From: JAHEJE01 sp965216335
GTDB lineage: Bacteria; Pseudomonadota; Alphaproteobacteria; Rhizobiales; Aestuariivirgaceae
NCBI GenBank assembly: GCA_965216335.1
Contig: OZ244154.1
Span: forward strand, 930,001 to 994,000
Direction of reading: 5' to 3'
Length of the DNA: 64,000 bases
The notes beneath the pieces are model-generated. The model was not told the DNA's origin, made no database searches, and was given only the letters and a program-made list of their open reading frames with translations. The translations under genes were made by a program, and so were the position numbers. Positions 37,926 through 46,638 of the stretch are shown here, in pieces (position 1 is the first letter of the stretch; each line of letters starts with the position of its first letter).

Positions 37926-38705
37926 TCATGTCCAGCTGGTGCTTATTACCTCACCAGCATTGAACGAACGTTCACCGCCATCCGGAAGTTGTAGCACAAG
38001 CGCCCCACTCGCCGTCAATGCTCTGAAATGTCCGTGTATTGTCTCTGTTCCAACCGTCAGGGTGAGCGGGTGGCCGGGCGGGAACGACCGGTGCTGCCAG
38101 GCCTGGCGCAGGTGCTCAAAGCCGGCACCGCCGTTCCACAGCGTGAGCCAGCGGTCCATGGCACCGGCCAGCGCAGCTATGCCCCAATCCGGGCTGACGA
38201 CGGCACCGTGGGCCGACAGGCTGGTCGCGCCGTACGGGGTGTGTTGCGGGGCGTGCGCGAGGTTGACGCCGCAGCCAAGGGCGACCAGCACCGGCGCCCC
38301 CTGCCCGGCCGACAGAACTTCGCTCAGAACACCGGACAGCTTTGCCCCGGACAGCAGCACGTCGTTTGGCCATTTCAGGCGCAGGTCGTCGGCCGAGCCG
38401 AGGGCCTCGGCGGCCAGGTCGTGAATGGCAAGGGCGGCGGCGAACCCCAGTTGCGCGGCAACCGCCGGCTCAACGGGCAGGCTGATCAGTAAGGTGGCGT
38501 AGAGGTTACCCGGCTCGGAGACCCAGTTGCGGCCGCGCCGGCCGCGCCCGGCGGTCTGGCGTCCGGCCCAGATCCACAACGGTCCGGTTTCACCCTCGCC
38601 GGCCAGCCGGGCGGCATGGGCATTAGTCGAATCGACATCGCCGAGTGCAAGCAGCCGGTATCCCGGCGGGACAGACGCTGTGTCCGGTTGCCCGCGCGCC
38701 GTCAA
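37926..38705 (-). CDS. birA: Biotin--[acetyl-CoA-carboxylase] ligase (no HTH domain)
   Basis: About 259 aa. Activates biotin with ATP and attaches it to AccB. Biotin/ATP loop seen as QTAGRGRRGRNW, then LRLKWPNDVLLSGAKLSGVLSE; a small C-terminal domain follows. The N-terminal HTH of group II BirA is absent, so no DNA-binding repressor role. Start at TTG 38705 overlaps the nuoN stop (TTGA); the ribosome site is poor and the start uncertain. Confidence 0.85.
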   Translation of the reverse strand: MTARGQPDTASVPPGYRLLALGDVDSTNAHAARLAGEGETGPLWIWAGRQTAGRGRRGRNWVSEPGNLYATLLISLPVEPAVAAQLGFAAALAIHDLAAEALGSADDLRLKWPNDVLLSGAKLSGVLSEVLSAGQGAPVLVALGCGVNLAHAPQHTPYGATSLSAHGAVVSPDWGIAALAGAMDRWLTLWNGGAGFEHLRQAWQHRSFPPGHPLTLTVGTETIHGHFRALTASGALVLQLPDGGERSFNAGEVISTSWT

Positions 38706-40144
38706 AAAAGCGAGGCCGCGGCGGCCTGGGCGACATTCCACACCGGCCGGGCGACAACGACGAACCCGACGACGAACAGCCCGGCGGCGATCATGATGAC
38801 GCGCAGTTCGAACGGGGTCTTGTCGAAGGCATCTGCCGGTTCGTCGAAATACATCACCTTGACGATGTTGAGGTAGTAGTAGGCCGAGACCACGCTGGCC
38901 AGCACGCCGATGACGGCGAGCCAGATGAGGTCGGCCTTGATGGCGGCAAGGAACACGAAGTACTTGCCGAAGAAGCCGGCGAGCGGCGGAATGCCGGCCA
39001 GCGAGAACATCAGCATGGCGAGGATGAAGGCCATGGCCCGGTGGTTTTGAGCCATGCCGGCCAGGTCGCTGATCTCTTCGACGGCGGTGCCGCGGCGGCG
39101 CATGGCGAGAACACAGGCAAAGGTGCCGAGCGTCATGACCAGATAGATCGCCATGTAGATGACGACACCGCGCACGCCCTCCTGATTGCCGGCGGCCAGA
39201 CCGACCAGGGCATAGCCCATGTGGCCGATGGACGAGTAGGCCAACAGGCGCTTGATGTTGGACTGGCCGATGGCCGCGAAGGCGCCGAGCACCATGGAGG
39301 CAATCGAGATGAACACGACGACCTGCTGCCAGTCGGGCGTGACGGTCTGGAAGCCGTCGAACATGGTGCGCACGAAGACCGCCATGGCGGCAACCTTGGG
39401 GGCCGCGGCAAAGAATGCGGTGACCGGCGTGGGCGAACCTTCATAGACATCCGGCGTCCACATGTGGAACGGCACGGCGGAGACCTTGAAGGCCAGACCG
39501 GCGATGATGAACACCAGGCCGACGATGGCGCCGACATTGACGCCCGGTTCCTTGAGCACTGTGGCGATGCCCTCGAACGAGGTGGTGCCGGAAAAACCGT
39601 ACACCAGCGAACAGCCGTAGAGCAGCATGCCGGACGACAGGGCGCCGAGGACGAAATATTTCAGGCCGGCCTCGGAAGAACGGGCGGAATCGCGGTTGAT
39701 GGCGGCGACGACATAGAGCGCCAGCGACTGCAGCTCGAGCCCCATGTAGAGGGCGATGAGGTCGCGGGCCGAGATCATCACCATCATACCGAGCGTCGCC
39801 AGCAGGATCAGAACCGGGTACTCGAAGCGCTCGATCTTCTCGATCTTCATGAAGTGCGACGACAGCATGATGGCGACAGCGGACCCGAACAGCACCAGGC
39901 ATTTCATCACCCGGGCGAAACCATCGGCGATGAAGGCGCCATGAAAGGCCAGCTCGGTGCCGGATGTGGTGATCAGCACCAGCACGGCGGTGCCGGCGAG
40001 CACGAACAGCGCCGCCGAGGTGACGAGATCGCTGGCCGGCTTGCCGCGGAAGACCCCGAGCATCAGCAATGCCATGGCGGCGATGGCCAGGGCGATCTCC
40101 GGCAGGGCGGCTGCGGCGTCGGCGGTGAGCAAGATGTTGGACAT
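38702..40144 (-). CDS. nuoN: NADH-quinone oxidoreductase subunit N
   Basis: 480 aa, about 14 helices; antiporter-like proton-channel subunit of complex I. Conserved ALYMGLELQSLALYVVAA and SSEAGLKYFVLGALSSGMLLYG, including the key Glu and Lys. Last nuo gene; its stop overlaps the birA start, so birA and rnj are likely read from the same message. Confidence 0.95.
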   Translation of the reverse strand: MSNILLTADAAAALPEIALAIAAMALLMLGVFRGKPASDLVTSAALFVLAGTAVLVLITTSGTELAFHGAFIADGFARVMKCLVLFGSAVAIMLSSHFMKIEKIERFEYPVLILLATLGMMVMISARDLIALYMGLELQSLALYVVAAINRDSARSSEAGLKYFVLGALSSGMLLYGCSLVYGFSGTTSFEGIATVLKEPGVNVGAIVGLVFIIAGLAFKVSAVPFHMWTPDVYEGSPTPVTAFFAAAPKVAAMAVFVRTMFDGFQTVTPDWQQVVVFISIASMVLGAFAAIGQSNIKRLLAYSSIGHMGYALVGLAAGNQEGVRGVVIYMAIYLVMTLGTFACVLAMRRRGTAVEEISDLAGMAQNHRAMAFILAMLMFSLAGIPPLAGFFGKYFVFLAAIKADLIWLAVIGVLASVVSAYYYLNIVKVMYFDEPADAFDKTPFELRVIMIAAGLFVVGFVVVARPVWNVAQAAAASLF

Positions 40145-40162
40145 GTCGTTTCTCGCCCTTTG

Positions 40163-41665
40163 CTAGTTGGCCGCTGCGGCCTTGACGGTGCCGGCGGCAT
40201 CGATACCGGCCTGGACCTGGGTGACCAGATTGTCGACCGACACCGAGAACAGATCGAGGATCGGTGCCGGATAGACACCATAGAAGATCGTCAGCACCAC
40301 CAGCGGCAGGAGGCAGGCGGCCTCGCGCGGCGTCATGTCGGCGATCTTCTTCAGGCTGTCCTTCTCGATCGTGCCGAAGACCACGCGGCGGTACAGCCAC
40401 AGCGCATAGCCGGCCGACAGGATGACGCCGGTGGTGGCCATGAAGGCGACCCAGGTGTTGGCCTTGAAGGCGCCGAGCAGCGACAGGAACTCACCGACGA
40501 AGCCGGAGGTGCCGGGCAGGCCGACATTGGCCATGGTGAACACCATGAATACCATGGCATAGGCCGGCATTCGGTTGACCAGCCCGCCATAGGCGGCGAT
40601 CTCGCGGGTGTGCATGCGGTCGTAGACCACACCGACGCACAGGAACAGCGCGCCGGAGACCAGGCCGTGCGAAATCATCTGGAACATTGCACCGTCGATG
40701 CCCTGGCGGTTGAGGGTGAAAATGCCCATGGTCACAAAGCCCATGTGGGCGACCGACGAATAGGCGATCAGCTTCTTCATGTCCTCCTGCATCAGCGCCA
40801 CCAGCGAGGTATAGACGATGGCGATGACCGACAGGGCGAACACCAGCGGTGCGAACAGTTCCGAGGCCACCGGGAACATCGGCAGCGAGAAGCGCAGGAA
40901 GCCGTAGCCGCCCATCTTCAGCAGGATGGCGGCCAGGATGACCGAACCGGCGGTCGGCGCCTCGACGTGGGCATCGGGCAGCCAGGTGTGCACCGGCCAC
41001 ATCGGCATCTTGACCGCGAAGGAGGCAAAGAACGCCAGCCACAGCCAGGTCTGCATACCGGCCGGCAGGTTGGAGCTCTTGAGCAGTTCGGCGATGTCGG
41101 TTGTGCCGGTCTGCCAGTAGATCGCCATGATGGCGAGCAGCATCAGCACCGAGCCCAGCAGCGTGTAGAGGAAGAACTTGAAGCTGGCATAGACCCGGCG
41201 CGGACCGCCCCACACGCCAATGATCAGGAACATCGGGATAAGGCCGGCCTCGAAGAACACGTAGAACAGGAACAGGTCGAGGGCGGTAAACACGCCGATC
41301 ATCAGGGTCTCGAGCACCAGGAAGGCAACCATGTATTCCTTGACCCGCTTTTCCACGCCCCAGCTGGCGAGAATGCAGATCGGCATCAGGAACGCGGTGA
41401 GCACGACGAACGGCATGGAGATGCCGTCGACGCCCATGCGGTAGGCGCTCGGGCCGACCCAGGCGACGTGCTCCTCGAACTGGAAGCCGACGATGGAGGG
41501 ATCGAACTCGCCCCACATGTAGAGCGCGACACCGAAGTTGATCAGCGTGCCGAACAGCGCCGTCATGCGCATGTTGCGCACCGCGATGGCGTCATCACCA
41601 CGGCTGACCAGCACGAACAGCGCGACCAGCAGCGGCAGGAAGGTGAGAACCGACAGGATAGGCAT
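40163..41665 (-). CDS. nuoM: NADH-quinone oxidoreductase subunit M
   Basis: 500 aa antiporter-like subunit with about 14 helices. Key Glu in FYVFFEAGLIPMFLIIGVWGG, and typical HTWLPDAHVEAPTAGSVILA and KKLIAYSSVAHMGFV. The ATG shares one base with the last base of nuoL. Proton pumping in the distal arm of complex I. Confidence 0.96.
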   Translation of the reverse strand: MPILSVLTFLPLLVALFVLVSRGDDAIAVRNMRMTALFGTLINFGVALYMWGEFDPSIVGFQFEEHVAWVGPSAYRMGVDGISMPFVVLTAFLMPICILASWGVEKRVKEYMVAFLVLETLMIGVFTALDLFLFYVFFEAGLIPMFLIIGVWGGPRRVYASFKFFLYTLLGSVLMLLAIMAIYWQTGTTDIAELLKSSNLPAGMQTWLWLAFFASFAVKMPMWPVHTWLPDAHVEAPTAGSVILAAILLKMGGYGFLRFSLPMFPVASELFAPLVFALSVIAIVYTSLVALMQEDMKKLIAYSSVAHMGFVTMGIFTLNRQGIDGAMFQMISHGLVSGALFLCVGVVYDRMHTREIAAYGGLVNRMPAYAMVFMVFTMANVGLPGTSGFVGEFLSLLGAFKANTWVAFMATTGVILSAGYALWLYRRVVFGTIEKDSLKKIADMTPREAACLLPLVVLTIFYGVYPAPILDLFSVSVDNLVTQVQAGIDAAGTVKAAAAN

Positions 41666-43674
41666 CAGTGCGCTCCCCCGATGACGAAGTAGGTAACCAG
41701 CGCGGCAATGCCGATCAGCATGGCGAAGGCATAGTGATAGACGTAGCCGGTCTGCAGCCGGACGATACGGTTGGTGACGTCGATGACGCGGGCCGACACC
41801 CCGTCAGGCCCGAAGCCGTCGATCGTCCAGCCGTCGCCCTTCTTCCACAGGAAGCGGCCGAGCCACATGGCCGGGCGGACCAGCAGCAGGTCGTACAGCT
41901 CATCGAAGTACCACTTGTTGAGCAGGAACTTGTAGAGCGGCCGGTGCTGCGCGGCCAGGCTGACCGGCAGGGACGGGTTCTTGATGTAGAACCACCAGGC
42001 GACGAGGAAACCGAGGATCATGGCGATCAGCGGCGAGAATTTGACCCAGGCCGGGACGTGATGCAGGTCGTCGACGATGGTGTTGCCGGAGGCGCGGTAC
42101 AGCGCCTCGCCCCAGAACAGCGCCTCGTCGTGGCCGATGAAGTAGTCCTTGAACAGGAAGCCGGCGAACAGCGCACCGGCGGCCAGCACGTAAAGCGGCA
42201 CCAGCATGGAGGCCGGGCTCTCGTGGACGTGGCTCATGACCTCCTTGGTGGCGCGGGCGCGGCCGTGGAAGGTCATGAACATCAGGCGCCAAGAGTAGAA
42301 CGAAGTGCACAGGGCAGCAAGCACCAGCAGCACGAAGGCAAAGGTGCCCATGCCGGTGTGGGCGGCAAACGCGCCTTCGATGACGGCGTCCTTGGAATAG
42401 TAGCCGGCGGTGAGCGGAAAGCCGGTGAGCGCGATGGTGCCGATCAGCATCATCAACCAGGTCTTCTTCAGGTGCGGATAAAGGCCGCCCATTTCGCGCA
42501 TGTCCTGTTCGTCTGACATGGCGTGGATGACAGAGCCGGAGCCGAGGAACAGCAGCGCCTTGAAGAAGGCGTGGGTGAACAGGTGGAAGATACCGACACC
42601 GTAAGCGCCGACGCCCATGGCGACGAACATGTAGCCGAGCTGCGAGCAGGTCGAATAGGCAATGACGCGCTTGATGTCGTTCTGCACCAGACCCACTGTG
42701 GCGGCAAAGAACGCCGTGACCGCACCGATCAGGGTGACGACCATGGCGGCATCCGGCGACAGTTCATAGAACGGCGACATGCGCGCGACCAGGAAGACGC
42801 CGGCGGTGACCATGGTGGCGGCATGGATGAGCGCCGACACCGGGGTCGGGCCTTCCATGGCGTCGGGCAGCCAGGTGTGCAGCAGGAACTGGGCCGACTT
42901 GCCCATGGCGCCCATGAACAGGAGCAGGCACAGGGTGGTCATGACGTCGAGGTCGTAACCGAGGAAATGGATGGTCTTGCCGGTCTGCTCCGGTGCGGCA
43001 GCGAAGATGGTGTCGAACTCAATGGAGCCGAACACCCAGTAGGTGCCGAAAATGCCGAGCGCGAAACCGAAGTCGCCAACGCGGTTGACGACGAACGCCT
43101 TGATGGCGGCGGCATTGGCCGACGGCCGGGTGTACCAGAAGCCGATCAGCAGGTAGGACGCCAGACCGACGCCCTCCCAGCCGAAGAACATCTGCAGGAG
43201 GTTGTCCGAGGTCACCAGCATCAGCATGGCGAAGGTGAACAGCGACAGATAGGCAAAGAACCGCGGCTGGTGCGGATCGTGGCTCATGTAGCCGTTGGAA
43301 TAGACATGCACCAGGCCCGACACGGTGGTGACGACGACCAGCATGACGGCGGTCAGCGTGTCGATGCGCAAGGCCCAGTCGGCGGCCAGCCCGCCGGAAT
43401 GGACCCACTGGGCCACCGGAACCTTGTACTGATGCTCGCCGATGGCGACGTCGAAGAAGGCATACCAGCTGAGTGCCGCCGACATCAGCAGCAAGGCGGT
43501 CGCCAGCACCGCCGGCCAGCGCGGGCCGTCATAGGCGTGGTGATGGCCGTCGTCATGACCGTGCGCCAGTTCGGCGGCACCGCCAATGGTCTTGAGGGCC
43601 AGCGTACCGCCAAGCCCGGCGACAAGGGCGCCAATCAGCGGCAGGAAGACGATGAGCAGAAAGACCGTATCCAC
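41665..43674 (-). CDS. nuoL: NADH-quinone oxidoreductase subunit L
   Basis: 669 aa, about 16 helices, with the C-terminal lateral helix region present. Landmarks are FFGWEGVGLASYLLIGFWYT, LLHTWLPDAMEGPTPVSALIHAATMVTAGVFL and RVIAYSTCSQLGYMF. A His-rich loop near residues 36-48 (HGHDDGHHHAYDG) is a local feature. Distal proton channel of complex I. Confidence 0.96.
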   Translation of the reverse strand: MDTVFLLIVFLPLIGALVAGLGGTLALKTIGGAAELAHGHDDGHHHAYDGPRWPAVLATALLLMSAALSWYAFFDVAIGEHQYKVPVAQWVHSGGLAADWALRIDTLTAVMLVVVTTVSGLVHVYSNGYMSHDPHQPRFFAYLSLFTFAMLMLVTSDNLLQMFFGWEGVGLASYLLIGFWYTRPSANAAAIKAFVVNRVGDFGFALGIFGTYWVFGSIEFDTIFAAAPEQTGKTIHFLGYDLDVMTTLCLLLFMGAMGKSAQFLLHTWLPDAMEGPTPVSALIHAATMVTAGVFLVARMSPFYELSPDAAMVVTLIGAVTAFFAATVGLVQNDIKRVIAYSTCSQLGYMFVAMGVGAYGVGIFHLFTHAFFKALLFLGSGSVIHAMSDEQDMREMGGLYPHLKKTWLMMLIGTIALTGFPLTAGYYSKDAVIEGAFAAHTGMGTFAFVLLVLAALCTSFYSWRLMFMTFHGRARATKEVMSHVHESPASMLVPLYVLAAGALFAGFLFKDYFIGHDEALFWGEALYRASGNTIVDDLHHVPAWVKFSPLIAMILGFLVAWWFYIKNPSLPVSLAAQHRPLYKFLLNKWYFDELYDLLLVRPAMWLGRFLWKKGDGWTIDGFGPDGVSARVIDVTNRIVRLQTGYVYHYAFAMLIGIAALVTYFVIGGAH

Positions 43675-43679
43675 CTGAT

Positions 43680-43988
43680 TTAGCCTTTCATCATGTTGAT
43701 ATCCTCAACCGCGATGGAACTGCGGTTGCGGAAGTAGGTAACGAGGATGGCGAGCCCGATGGCCGCCTCGCCGGCAGCCACCGTGAGCACCAGAAGCGCG
43801 AAGACCTGGCCGACCAGATCGCCCATGAACGAGGAAAACGCGACCAGGTTGATGTTGACCGCCAGCAGCATCAGCTCGATCGACATAAGGATGACGATGA
43901 CGTTCTTGCGGTTGAGAAAGATGCCGAACACGCCGATGGTGAACAGGATCGCCGCGACGGTGAGGTAGTGAGAGAGTCCAATTTCCAT
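43680..43988 (-). CDS. nuoK: NADH-quinone oxidoreductase subunit K
   Basis: 102 aa, three helices, normal length. The two conserved membrane Glu residues are seen in SIELMLLAVNINLVAF and TVAAGEAAIGLAILV. Spaced two bases from nuoJ and five from nuoL, so tightly operonic. Confidence 0.96.
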   Translation of the reverse strand: MEIGLSHYLTVAAILFTIGVFGIFLNRKNVIVILMSIELMLLAVNINLVAFSSFMGDLVGQVFALLVLTVAAGEAAIGLAILVTYFRNRSSIAVEDINMMKG

Positions 43989-43989
43989 G

Positions 43990-44601
43990 TCAGATCCCCT
44001 GCCCCGGCTTGACCTGCTTGATTTCGATGGCGGTCTCGGGCGTGCGCGCGACCTGCTCGGAAATGTTCTGGCGCTTGACGTTTGGCTTGTGGCTGAGCGT
44101 CAGCACGATGGCGCCGATCATGGCGACCAGCAGCACCATGCCGGCGGCCTGGAAGTAGAAGATGTAGCGGGTGTAGAGCAACCGGCCGAGCGCCTCGGTG
44201 TTGGTCAGCCCGTCGGCGGCGGCGGGTGCGGCGGCGACGGTGACGGCGTCAGGCGAGATCACCCAGCCCGACAGGACCAATGCCAGTTCGACCAGCAGAA
44301 TAAGGCCGATGGTGCCGCCGACAGGCGCGTAGTTCAAGAAGCCCTGGCGCAGTTCGGTGAAGTCGATGTCGAGCATCATGACGACGAACAGGAACAGCAC
44401 GGCGACGGCACCGACATAGACGACGACCAGGATCATCGCCAGGAACTCGGCACCGAGCAGCACGAACAGGCCGGCGGAATTGAAGAACGCCAGGATAAGG
44501 TACAGCACCGAGTGGACCGGGTTGCGCGACACGATCACCATGACCGCGGCCGCACAGGCCACAATGGCGAACAAGTAGAAGAACAACGTGGCAAAAATCA
44601 T
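43990..44601 (-). CDS. nuoJ: NADH-quinone oxidoreductase subunit J
   Basis: 203 aa, five helices. Contains GLFVLLGAEFLAMILVVVYVGAVAVLFLFVVMML, the family signature around the pi-bulge helix. The C-terminal cytoplasmic tail is hydrophilic. Central membrane-arm subunit of complex I. Confidence 0.95.
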   Translation of the reverse strand: MIFATLFFYLFAIVACAAAVMVIVSRNPVHSVLYLILAFFNSAGLFVLLGAEFLAMILVVVYVGAVAVLFLFVVMMLDIDFTELRQGFLNYAPVGGTIGLILLVELALVLSGWVISPDAVTVAAAPAAADGLTNTEALGRLLYTRYIFYFQAAGMVLLVAMIGAIVLTLSHKPNVKRQNISEQVARTPETAIEIKQVKPGQGI

Positions 44602-44633
44602 CTGTTCATGTCCCCTCTTACCCCGTCATTCCC

Positions 44634-45122
44634 TTACCGGTACGGCGCGTCGAGCGCGATGTTCTTGGCGATCTCGCGTTCCCAGCGGTCGCCGTTGGCA
44701 AGCAGTTTTTCCTTGTCGAACATCAGCTCTTCACGGGTTTCGGTGGTGAATTCGAAATTCGGTCCCTCGACGATCGCCTCGACCGGGCATGCCTCCTGGC
44801 AGAAGCCGCAGTAGATGCACTTGGTCATGTCGATGTCGTAGCGGGTGGTGCGCCGGGTGCCGTCGTTGCGGCGCGGGCCGGCTTCGATGGTGATCGCCTG
44901 GGCCGGACAGATCGCCTCGCACAGCTTGCAGGCGATGCAGCGCTCCTCGCCGTTTGGATAACGCCGCAAGGCATGCTCGCCGCGAAAACGCGGGCTCAAG
45001 GGCCCCTTCTCGAACGGGTAGTTGACCGTCGTCTTCGGCGTGAAGAAGTAGCGCATCGACAGAAAGAAGGCGCCGATGAACTCCTTCAGGAACAGGGAAT
45101 TGATGGCCTGGCTGACACTCAT
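44634..45122 (-). CDS. nuoI: NADH-quinone oxidoreductase subunit I (2x 4Fe-4S)
   Basis: 162 aa peripheral-arm subunit carrying clusters N6a and N6b. Two ferredoxin motifs: CIACKLCEAICPAQAI and CIYCGFCQEACPVEAI. ATG 45122 (start MSVSQAINSLFLKEF) gives the family N-terminus; the longer frame is translation of the neighbouring repeat. Confidence 0.96.
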   Translation of the reverse strand: MSVSQAINSLFLKEFIGAFFLSMRYFFTPKTTVNYPFEKGPLSPRFRGEHALRRYPNGEERCIACKLCEAICPAQAITIEAGPRRNDGTRRTTRYDIDMTKCIYCGFCQEACPVEAIVEGPNFEFTTETREELMFDKEKLLANGDRWEREIAKNIALDAPYR

Positions 45123-45167
45123 GACCGGTTTCCTCCCACAACTGCCCAGGGCGCCCGCCACCATTCC

Positions 45168-45292
45168 TTCTCCCCCAGAAAGGGGGAGGATTGAGGTGGG
45201 GGTTGATGGCGCCTGCCAAACGCGCACGCTGTGTCGCTTTGCGCCGCCGGCCAACCCCCATCCCAGCCTTCCCCCTTGCTGGGGGAAGGGGC
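45168..45292. repeat. Miniature hairpin-ended element inside the nuo operon
   Basis: Left end: TCTCCCCCAGAAAGGGGGAG hairpin, then GAGGTGGGGGTTGATGG. Right end: GGCCAACCCCCATCCC, then a CTTCCCCC-TTGCT-GGGGGAAG hairpin. Same plan as 35949-36072 and as the DUF559 element, with a different GC-rich centre. It separates nuoI from the 83-aa cistron; its stems could affect operon readthrough or mRNA stability. Confidence 0.8.
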
Positions 45293-45330
45293 AAAGACGG
45301 AAAGGCTATACATCACGCTATCCACCAACT

Positions 45331-45582
45331 TCACGACCCGAAGAACGGGCGCAGCACTGTGTCGCCGAAGATGAAGCCGACAACCGGCATGGCGACGAAG
45401 TTCACCAGCTTCATGATCATCCAAAAGGTGTCCGGATCGAGCTTTTTGTCGGCCGTCACCTTGGCGCTCTCGTAACTCTGGCGCAACGGCAGATAGAGAA
45501 ACCGCTGCAGAATCGCATAGTCCACCACACCGATCACCAGCATGGCGAAGGCGCCGATCAGCGAAAGGTAAGATATGTCCAT
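45331..45582 (-). CDS. 83-aa membrane protein inside the nuo operon
   Basis: Two hydrophobic segments: YLSLIGAFAMLVIGVVDYAIL (about residues 5-25) and a second in MIMKLVNFVAMPVVGFIFGD (about 55-74), with a charged loop between. I do not recognise the family. It lies between nuoH (12 bp) and nuoI, in frame and with normal codon use, so it is probably expressed with complex I. Could be an accessory or assembly factor; that is inference. Confidence 0.7.
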   Translation of the reverse strand: MDISYLSLIGAFAMLVIGVVDYAILQRFLYLPLRQSYESAKVTADKKLDPDTFWMIMKLVNFVAMPVVGFIFGDTVLRPFFGS

Positions 45583-45594
45583 TCTCGACCCTCA

Positions 45595-46629
45595 TCATGG
45601 CGCCCACCCGAAGGCAACCAGCACGCCGGCGGTCAGCGCCACCCAGAACAGCGAGAACGGCAGGAACACCTTCCAGCCGAGGCGCATGAGCTGGTCGTAG
45701 CGATAGCGCGGCACGAACGCCTTGACCATGGCGAACATGAAGAACACGGCGCAGAACTTGATCAGGAACCACACGACGCCCGGCACCCAGTTGAACGGCG
45801 CGATGTCGAGCGGCGGCAGCCAGCCGCCGAGGAACAGGATGGTGGTCATGGCGCACATCAGGGTGATGGCGACATACTCGCCGAGCATGAACAGCAGGTA
45901 GGGCGTCGAGGAGTATTCGACCATGAAACCGGCGACCAGCTCGGATTCTGCTTCCGGCAGATCGAAGGGCGGGCGGTTGGTTTCGGCCAGGGCGGAGATG
46001 AAGAAGATGCCGAACATCGGCAGCAGCGGCAGCCAGTACCAGTCGAGGAACGATCCCGGAAGGCCGAGCATGGTGCCGAGTCCGGTCTGCTGGCTCATGA
46101 CAATGCCGGTCAGGTTCAGGGTGCCGGCGCACAGCAGAACGGTGATGATGACGAAGCCGATGGAGACCTCGTAGGAGACCATCTGCGCCGCCGAGCGCAG
46201 GGCGCCGAGGAACGGGTATTTCGAGTTCGACGCCCAGCCGCCCATGATCACGCCGTAGACCTCGAGCGAGGAGATGGCGAAGATGAACAGGATGCCGACG
46301 TTGATGTCGGCCACCGCCCAGCCCTCGTTGACCGGCACGACGGCCCAGGCGGTGAGCGCCAGGATGGAGGAGACCAGCGGGGCGATCAGGTAGACGCCCT
46401 TGTTGGCGCCGTCGGGGATGACGACCTCCTTGGTGACGAACTTGAGCATGTCGGCAAACGACTGCAGCAGGCCCCAGGGGCCGACGACGTTGGGTCCGCG
46501 GCGCAACTGCACGGCGGCCCAGATCTTGCGGTCGGCATAGATGAGGTAGGCAATACCGATCAGCAGCGCGACCAGCAGGGCGACGCTCTGCAGGGCGATG
46601 ATGGCGAGTGTCCAGATGATTTCGGTCAT
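45595..46629 (-). CDS. nuoH: NADH-quinone oxidoreductase subunit H
   Basis: 344 aa, eight helices; forms the quinone chamber with NuoB/D. The signature loop ETNRPPFDLPEAESELVAGF is intact. Ten bases after nuoG. Normal length. Confidence 0.96.
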   Translation of the reverse strand: MTEIIWTLAIIALQSVALLVALLIGIAYLIYADRKIWAAVQLRRGPNVVGPWGLLQSFADMLKFVTKEVVIPDGANKGVYLIAPLVSSILALTAWAVVPVNEGWAVADINVGILFIFAISSLEVYGVIMGGWASNSKYPFLGALRSAAQMVSYEVSIGFVIITVLLCAGTLNLTGIVMSQQTGLGTMLGLPGSFLDWYWLPLLPMFGIFFISALAETNRPPFDLPEAESELVAGFMVEYSSTPYLLFMLGEYVAITLMCAMTTILFLGGWLPPLDIAPFNWVPGVVWFLIKFCAVFFMFAMVKAFVPRYRYDQLMRLGWKVFLPFSLFWVALTAGVLVAFGWAP

Positions 46630-46638
46630 GGCCGCCCC

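Noticed and set aside
38645..41692. Long plus-strand open frame (about 1000 codons) opposite nuoN-nuoM
   Set aside because: It is the antisense of nuoM/nuoN, rich in His, Asp, Gly and Gln, with no ribosome site. An effect of high GC and codon bias.
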